Made by a program: the position numbers and the translations under genes
Shown: piece after piece, positions 12,418-16,680 of the stretch
Numbering within the stretch: position 1 is the first letter of the stretch
Layout: every line of letters begins with the position of its first letter
Notes under the pieces: generated by a model
Databases searched by the model: none
What the model saw: the letters and a program-made list of their open reading frames with translations, nothing else
Told to the model about the DNA's origin: nothing
Assembly: GCA_046155505.1 (NCBI GenBank)
Contig: JBJXFK010000163.1
Location: 1-16,680 of the forward strand
DNA from: JBJXFK01 sp046155505
GTDB taxonomy: Bacteria > Planctomycetota > Phycisphaerae > UBA1845 > Fen-1342
Length of the DNA: 16,680 bases
Reading direction: 5' to 3'

Positions 12418-13944
12418 ATGTACCTGACCTTGGTTCACCGAATCATGATGTTCAGCGTCGCGCTGCTTCTCGTCGCCGGCGCGCCGCTCGGCGCGCAAGA
12501 CGAAAAGGCCGAAATCATCGAAGGCTTGCCTAAGGACGCGCCCTCGGCGGCGACCGACGACGAGAGTGTCTTGCGATGGGAGCAGGTGGTCGATGCCACG
12601 CTCGACGAAGCGTGGGACGCCTTCACGCGCGAGGATGACATCGAGGACTGGATGGTGCCGATTTGCAAAGTTGATCTGCGCGTCGGCGGCACGATTCAGA
12701 CCAACTACAACCGCGACATGGGCGTCGGCGGCCCCGGCACGATCACGCATCACATTCTCGCGTTCGAGCCAAAACGCATGCTCTCGATGCGTTTCACCGC
12801 GCCGGCCAACGCGCCGGTGGCCAAGGTCGCCGAGGCGGCCTGGGGCGTGACGCGATTTAATCCGATCAGCGCAACGCAGACGCTCATCACCTATTCCAGT
12901 TGCGGCTGGGGTAAGGGCGAAGATTGGGACAAGGCCCGCGCGTTTTTTGAGAAAGGCAACAAGTACACGTTCGACAAGCTCGCCGAGCGATTCGCGAAGC
13001 GACGGGCGCGACAGCGAGCGGTCTCGAATGAGGCGGTCGTGACCGCACCTGCGGAAGAGATTTGGTGGCGGCTTACGCGAAAGATCGAGCTGACGACGTG
13101 GCACGCCCGCGACGTCGAAGTCGATTTCAGCATCGGCGGTTCCATTCGTTCAAATGCGATGCCCGACTCGTTTGTCGGCGACTCCGGCACGCGGACGTTT
13201 CGCATTCTCAGCTACGAGCCGCAACGCATGCTGGCCTATCGCGAAGAGATTCCCGAAATTCTGGGCGAGAGCGAATGGGTCGCCGGGCCGACGACCGTGA
13301 TTCGACTGGACCCGAAAGGCAGCGACACGACCCATGTGAGCATCGTCACGAGTGGCTTCGAAACGGGGGCTGAGTGGGACCGCGCGTATGAGCACTTCCA
13401 GGCATCCGACAGCGCCTGGCTCGCCGGCATACGGGCGCTCAATACGTTCTCGCCGCGCGATCGCGCACTCGAAACCATCGCGCGCTTCGTCGGCGGCGAG
13501 TGGATCTTTGATGAAAAGACGCCGAGCGGCGCGACGTTCCGCGGTCGCAACCGCTGGCAACAAGGCCCCGGCGGCAAGTCGTTCTTCGCGCAGGGCCACA
13601 TCGGCGACGAACGCGGCCTCTCGCCGCACGGCAATTTGCAGGTCTTCGTCGATCCCGCGGACAATGCGGTGAAATTCCTGAACATCGATGAGAGCGGCAA
13701 CGTCACGCGCGGCCGCGTGCTGAGCGAAGGTGCCGATGCGATCGTGCTCGAATGGAATCAGATGCAGACTGATGGCACCGTGCATCCATTCGATGTTCGC
13801 ATGACGTTCGCCGATGCCGACACGGTCAAGTTCATCGTCACGCCAAAATTTGGCGAGCACGCGGGCAAGGCAATGCCGACGGTCACTCATCGCCGCGTCG
13901 ACGCGGCCCCGCCGGAGTTTCGGCGGATTCGCCAAGCGGAGTGA
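12418..13944 (+). CDS. Exported protein with two SRPBCC/AHSA1-like domains and a C-terminal lipocalin-like domain
   Basis: 508 residues. The start at 12418 has AGGAGA at ideal spacing and begins a signal peptide (MYLTLVHRIMMFSVALLLVAG, cleaved near GAQ at about 27). Residues about 51-192 are an SRPBCC domain of the Hsp90-activator-homologue (AHSA1) type: VDATLDEAWDAFT, EDWMVP, DLRVGGTIQ, EPKRMLSMRF, and WDKARAFFEKG. Residues about 203-345 repeat the plan: VTAPAEEIWWRLT, TTWHARDVEVDFSIGG, EPQRMLAYRE, and GAEWDRAYEHFQ. Residues about 355-490 (GGEWIFDEKTPSG onward) look like a small beta-barrel similar to DUF1579. SRPBCC domains enclose hydrophobic ligands and are usually cytoplasmic. An exported tandem form suggests lipid or hydrophobic-ligand handling outside the cytoplasm, which is inference. 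The 3' end overlaps the kinase gene by 62 bp. Confidence 0.8.
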   Translation: MYLTLVHRIMMFSVALLLVAGAPLGAQDEKAEIIEGLPKDAPSAATDDESVLRWEQVVDATLDEAWDAFTREDDIEDWMVPICKVDLRVGGTIQTNYNRDMGVGGPGTITHHILAFEPKRMLSMRFTAPANAPVAKVAEAAWGVTRFNPISATQTLITYSSCGWGKGEDWDKARAFFEKGNKYTFDKLAERFAKRRARQRAVSNEAVVTAPAEEIWWRLTRKIELTTWHARDVEVDFSIGGSIRSNAMPDSFVGDSGTRTFRILSYEPQRMLAYREEIPEILGESEWVAGPTTVIRLDPKGSDTTHVSIVTSGFETGAEWDRAYEHFQASDSAWLAGIRALNTFSPRDRALETIARFVGGEWIFDEKTPSGATFRGRNRWQQGPGGKSFFAQGHIGDERGLSPHGNLQVFVDPADNAVKFLNIDESGNVTRGRVLSEGADAIVLEWNQMQTDGTVHPFDVRMTFADADTVKFIVTPKFGEHAGKAMPTVTHRRVDAAPPEFRRIRQAE

Positions 13945-16680
13945 TGGCTGTCGCAGTCGAGGTCGGCCACAGCCGTATCGTCGTATCACCCGACCCGGAT
14001 ACGAGCATGGTGCCGTCGGGCGACCAGTTCAATCCCCACACGTAATCGGTGTGCCCGCGCAGGCGGACGAGTAGTTCGAACCGCGTAGCGTCCCAGATGC
14101 GGATCGAGCCATCGCGCCCGGCGGAGGCGATCCGCTCGCCGTCGGGCGAGAAGCGAACGTCAAAAACTTCGCCGATGTGGCCGGTCAGGGTGCGGAGTTT
14201 CGCGCCGGTCGCGACATCCCAGATGATGACGGTGTCGCTGGTCGGCGTTTCGATGGTCGCGAGCCGGCTGCCGTCGTGATTGAGCACCGCGCGGACCGCG
14301 GGTTCAGGGAGGGCGCGCGTTACGGTGTGATCGCGCGTCGAGAGGAGGGTCGGCGAGGGCGTACGCGTCGTCGGATCGATGCGAAGACGAACCAGCCACT
14401 GACCATCGGGCGAGCCGAGCGATTCGAGCCGCGGCGCAACCTCGTCCCACGCAATCAACTCGATCTGATCGGTTTCGGCGTTCCAGACGCGCTGTGTGGG
14501 TCCGACGCTGCCGGGCAGCCAGATACGCGGCGTAGCGTCGACGAAGCACGGCGGCTCATGCGATTCGCCGTCGAGTGGTGGAAGTGTGCGCGAGGTGCCC
14601 GTCTCGACATCCCAAAGTAGATGCTCGCTTTCGGCCGCCGACGCGTGGGACAACACCCAGCGGCCATCAGCACTGAAGGCGACGGAATAGACGGGAGCCG
14701 TATGTCCCCGCAGCACGCGCAGTTCGCGTCGCGTCTGCACATCCCACAGGCGGATGGCTTTGTCCCAGCCGCCGCTGGCGAGCGTGCGGCCGTCGGGACT
14801 AAAGGTCACCGGATAAACGAAGCTATCGTGTCCGCGGAGCACATCCGGCTCGCCCGAGGCGGAATAGTCCCAGGTGCGCAGGGTTCCGTCGCCGGTCAGG
14901 CTAAGCAGTTGCCGACCGTCCGTCGAAAACGCGAGTGAACCGGACGTTTCCGGCCCGCGCAGCGTACCGAGCCGCGCGCCGGAGCGTCGATCGAGAATGC
15001 CGATGGTGCCGCTGAGCTGGGTGAAGAGAATCTGCTGCTCGTCGGGCGAAAACACCGCAGTGTGGCCGGTGGCGCGTTCGCCTGGTTCCAACTGCACGCG
15101 ACCCGTGGCGGGCTCAACGAGTCGGATCATACCTTCGGCCGTGACCGCGAGCGCGGTGCTGAAGTCGCGCGACGCTTGGACGCTAATCAGTTCGCGCGGA
15201 TGGCTGGGCCAGTGCGGCAATTCCTCGCCACTCTCCACGCGAATCGGCGTGAAGAAGTGCTGCTTATGGTCCTCTGTCCATTCTCGTCGATAAAAAATCG
15301 AGCCGTCGGGTGACCATTGGGTGTAAACGAATCGCGCGAGTGAGGGACGGAATCGCTTCAGCACGAGGGCACCGGATTCGACCGAGAAGATCTCCAGCCC
15401 GGCGAGACCCCCGGCGGCGAGCAGGCCATCGTGTGGGGCGAACGACAGATCCAAGACTTTCGGTACCGAGAGCCGCGCAGTCCAGCGTGGCTGCTGCGTG
15501 CGCAGATCGTGCAGCACCAGGGTTCCGTCATTGTGGCTGACGGCCAGGAGCGATGAATCGTTGCTGAATTCCAATGCGCCGATGACGTTGTCGGCGCTGA
15601 GGCCGCCTGGAGCGGGAATCGTCGTAGCAGCACCGGATTCCAGATCGTGAACCATGACCTGCGAGGCATCGACGATGCGAGCGATCAGGTTCAGGTCGGG
15701 ATCGATGGCGATCGCCGCAGCGCGCTCGCTGGCGTAGGTGGCGATGATGCGCACCGCGCGCAGGTCGACGTGATGTACGCGCGCCAGCTCGCCGAACAGG
15801 ACAGTCCCGTCGGCCCGCGGGCGAACCAAGCCACCCCGAACTTGCTCAAACCGAACGCGCTCCTTGCTGTTATCCAGCGCGGTCTCGAGATGCCGCCATT
15901 CCCAGCCCCGCAGTTCCTGCGGCGCATCGCTCAGCAGCCGCCGGGCGGTGATCGTGTTGTTTTCGGCGAGGGCGTCAGCGGCGGCACCGACGCTGACGCG
16001 ATAGGCGAGGCGGCGCGCCTCGCTCGACGCATTTTCCGCGGTGGCACGTTGCCGCGACTCGCCCGCCGCGAACCAGAGCACGCCGGCCAGACCGAGCACC
16101 AGCGCGGCGAAGATGCCAATCGTGCCGCCGACCAGCGCCTTGTTGCGTCGGGCGAATTTGCGGAGTTGATACATCGCGCTGGGCGGGCGGGCCTGCACGG
16201 GTTCGTCGGCGAGGTAGCGGCGAATGTCCGCGGCAAGTTCGGCCACGGACGCATAGCGCTGCGCGCGGTCCTTTTGGAGCGCTTTTGTGACGATCGTCTC
16301 GACGTCGCCGCGAAAGCGTCGGTCGACGACGCTCAAGTGCGTCGGCTCAACATCCGAAATGATGCGAGCGGCCTCGGGCAGCGTGCAATTGGTGACTTCG
16401 TACGGCAATCGCTCGGCCAGCAACTCGTACAGCGAAACGCCCAGCGAATACACGTCGGATCGCGTATCGACATCCATCGCCCGGCCCGCGACCTGCTCGG
16501 GACTCATGTACGGCAACGTGCCGATGACCTGGCCGGTCACCGTCTGCATCGTGGCCAGCGTCATCTCGCTACCGACGACGCGAGCCACACCGAAGTCGAG
16601 GATCTTGGGCATAGCGACGGAGCGACGCAGCGGCGGAGCGACGGAGGGGATCGAAGGCGGCCTGTGCCTTCCTCCCCCTT
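13883..16680 (-). CDS. Serine/threonine protein kinase C-lobe, membrane helix and WD40 propellers (5' end missing)
   Basis: The recognisable protein begins at MPKILDFG (ATG at 16612) and runs 909 residues; the frame stays open to the window edge. Counting from that Met: DFG magnesium loop (6-8), GTLPYMSPEQ activation-segment end (31-40), DTRSDVYSLGV (49-59), and the C-lobe to about 140. A membrane helix follows (about 158-183). About 240-890 is a long WD40 region, probably two seven-bladed propellers, with typical blades such as LRGHTAPVYSVAFSADG and SGDTTIRLW near the end. This is a common planctomycete sensor layout: cytoplasmic kinase, external propeller. The N-lobe and HRD catalytic loop are not visible. 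Codons directly upstream of PKILDFG encode an octamer repeat instead of the expected HRDLKP..NIL. The gene is therefore truncated, interrupted, or carries an in-frame insertion. No ribosome site precedes the ATG at 16612. Confidence 0.8.
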   Translation of the reverse strand, partial: GGGRHRPPSIPSVAPPLRRSVAMPKILDFGVARVVGSEMTLATMQTVTGQVIGTLPYMSPEQVAGRAMDVDTRSDVYSLGVSLYELLAERLPYEVTNCTLPEAARIISDVEPTHLSVVDRRFRGDVETIVTKALQKDRAQRYASVAELAADIRRYLADEPVQARPPSAMYQLRKFARRNKALVGGTIGIFAALVLGLAGVLWFAAGESRQRATAENASSEARRLAYRVSVGAAADALAENNTITARRLLSDAPQELRGWEWRHLETALDNSKERVRFEQVRGGLVRPRADGTVLFGELARVHHVDLRAVRIIATYASERAAAIAIDPDLNLIARIVDASQVMVHDLESGAATTIPAPGGLSADNVIGALEFSNDSSLLAVSHNDGTLVLHDLRTQQPRWTARLSVPKVLDLSFAPHDGLLAAGGLAGLEIFSVESGALVLKRFRPSLARFVYTQWSPDGSIFYRREWTEDHKQHFFTPIRVESGEELPHWPSHPRELISVQASRDFSTALAVTAEGMIRLVEPATGRVQLEPGERATGHTAVFSPDEQQILFTQLSGTIGILDRRSGARLGTLRGPETSGSLAFSTDGRQLLSLTGDGTLRTWDYSASGEPDVLRGHDSFVYPVTFSPDGRTLASGGWDKAIRLWDVQTRRELRVLRGHTAPVYSVAFSADGRWVLSHASAAESEHLLWDVETGTSRTLPPLDGESHEPPCFVDATPRIWLPGSVGPTQRVWNAETDQIELIAWDEVAPRLESLGSPDGQWLVRLRIDPTTRTPSPTLLSTRDHTVTRALPEPAVRAVLNHDGSRLATIETPTSDTVIIWDVATGAKLRTLTGHIGEVFDVRFSPDGERIASAGRDGSIRIWDATRFELLVRLRGHTDYVWGLNWSPDGTMLVSGSGDTTIRLWPTSTATAITPLGESAETPAGPRRRGDE
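16613..16644 (-). repeat. Octamer tandem repeat, four units, abutting the kinase DFG segment
   Basis: Read on the plus strand: AGCGACGG, AGCGACGC, AGCGGCGG, AGCGACGG. Read on the minus strand the unit is YCGTCGCT-like, and the array ends directly before the ATG of MPKILDFG. Beyond it lies a small inverted repeat (AAGGC/GCCTT) before the window ends. Thirty-two bases is not a multiple of three. Confidence 0.85.

Noticed and set aside
12250..13989. Two long minus-strand frames opposite the SRPBCC gene
   Set aside because: The plus-strand frame has a signal peptide, a good ribosome site and two recognisable domains. The antisense frames have none of these.

Overview
The window is GC-rich, densely coded DNA that looks like a chromosome segment of a planctomycete (Planctomycetota, perhaps a Phycisphaerae-like lineage). 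The evidence is two secreted proteins ending in type I dockerin-like modules, one of them with 'DCNGN..PDEC' calcium-binding repeats, plus a Ser/Thr kinase fused through a membrane helix to a WD40 propeller. All of these are typical of that phylum. The assignment is inferred from protein style; no rRNA or other strong marker is present.

Layout. Positions 1-233 look like the 3' part of a tmRNA (ssrA), cut by the window edge. A large secreted protein (470-3529, minus) carries a glucose/sorbosone-dehydrogenase-type propeller, DCNGN repeats, a lectin-like domain and a dockerin. Divergent from it is a tight three-gene run on the plus strand: two tandem Uma2-family genes (3830-4519 and 4516-5220, overlapping by 4 nt) and nuoD of respiratory complex I (5229-6452). 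The nuoD stop codon is the first triplet of a heptamer tandem repeat (6450-6491). An exported arylsulfotransferase-family protein follows (6635-8164). Convergent to it is a secreted WD40-dockerin protein (8356-9540, minus).

The region 9808-13944 is a small regulatory and stress-type neighbourhood. It holds a free methionine-R-sulfoxide reductase (9808-10308), a convergent NsrR-like Rrf2 regulator (10381-10878, minus), and a divergent TetR gene (11239-11874) with a promoter and overlapping palindromic operator candidate. The TetR gene is followed closely by a DUF1761 membrane protein and then by an exported protein with two SRPBCC domains (12418-13944). That last gene overlaps by 62 bp, tail to tail, a kinase/WD40 gene (13883 to the right edge, minus). 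The kinase begins, as far as can be seen, at its DFG motif. Immediately upstream, where the HRD catalytic loop should be, lies an octamer tandem repeat.

How the genes work together. The TetR, DUF1761 and SRPBCC genes probably form one regulated unit. The Uma2-Uma2-nuoD run is probably co-transcribed. NsrR and the sulfoxide reductase fit a redox or nitrosative-stress theme, but nothing shows that they regulate each other. No complete phage, transposon, CRISPR array or recognisable defence island is present. The most unusual signals are the short 7-8 bp tandem repeats that abut coding sequence exactly, the tandem Uma2 pair with one nearly identical patch, and the exported tandem SRPBCC protein.
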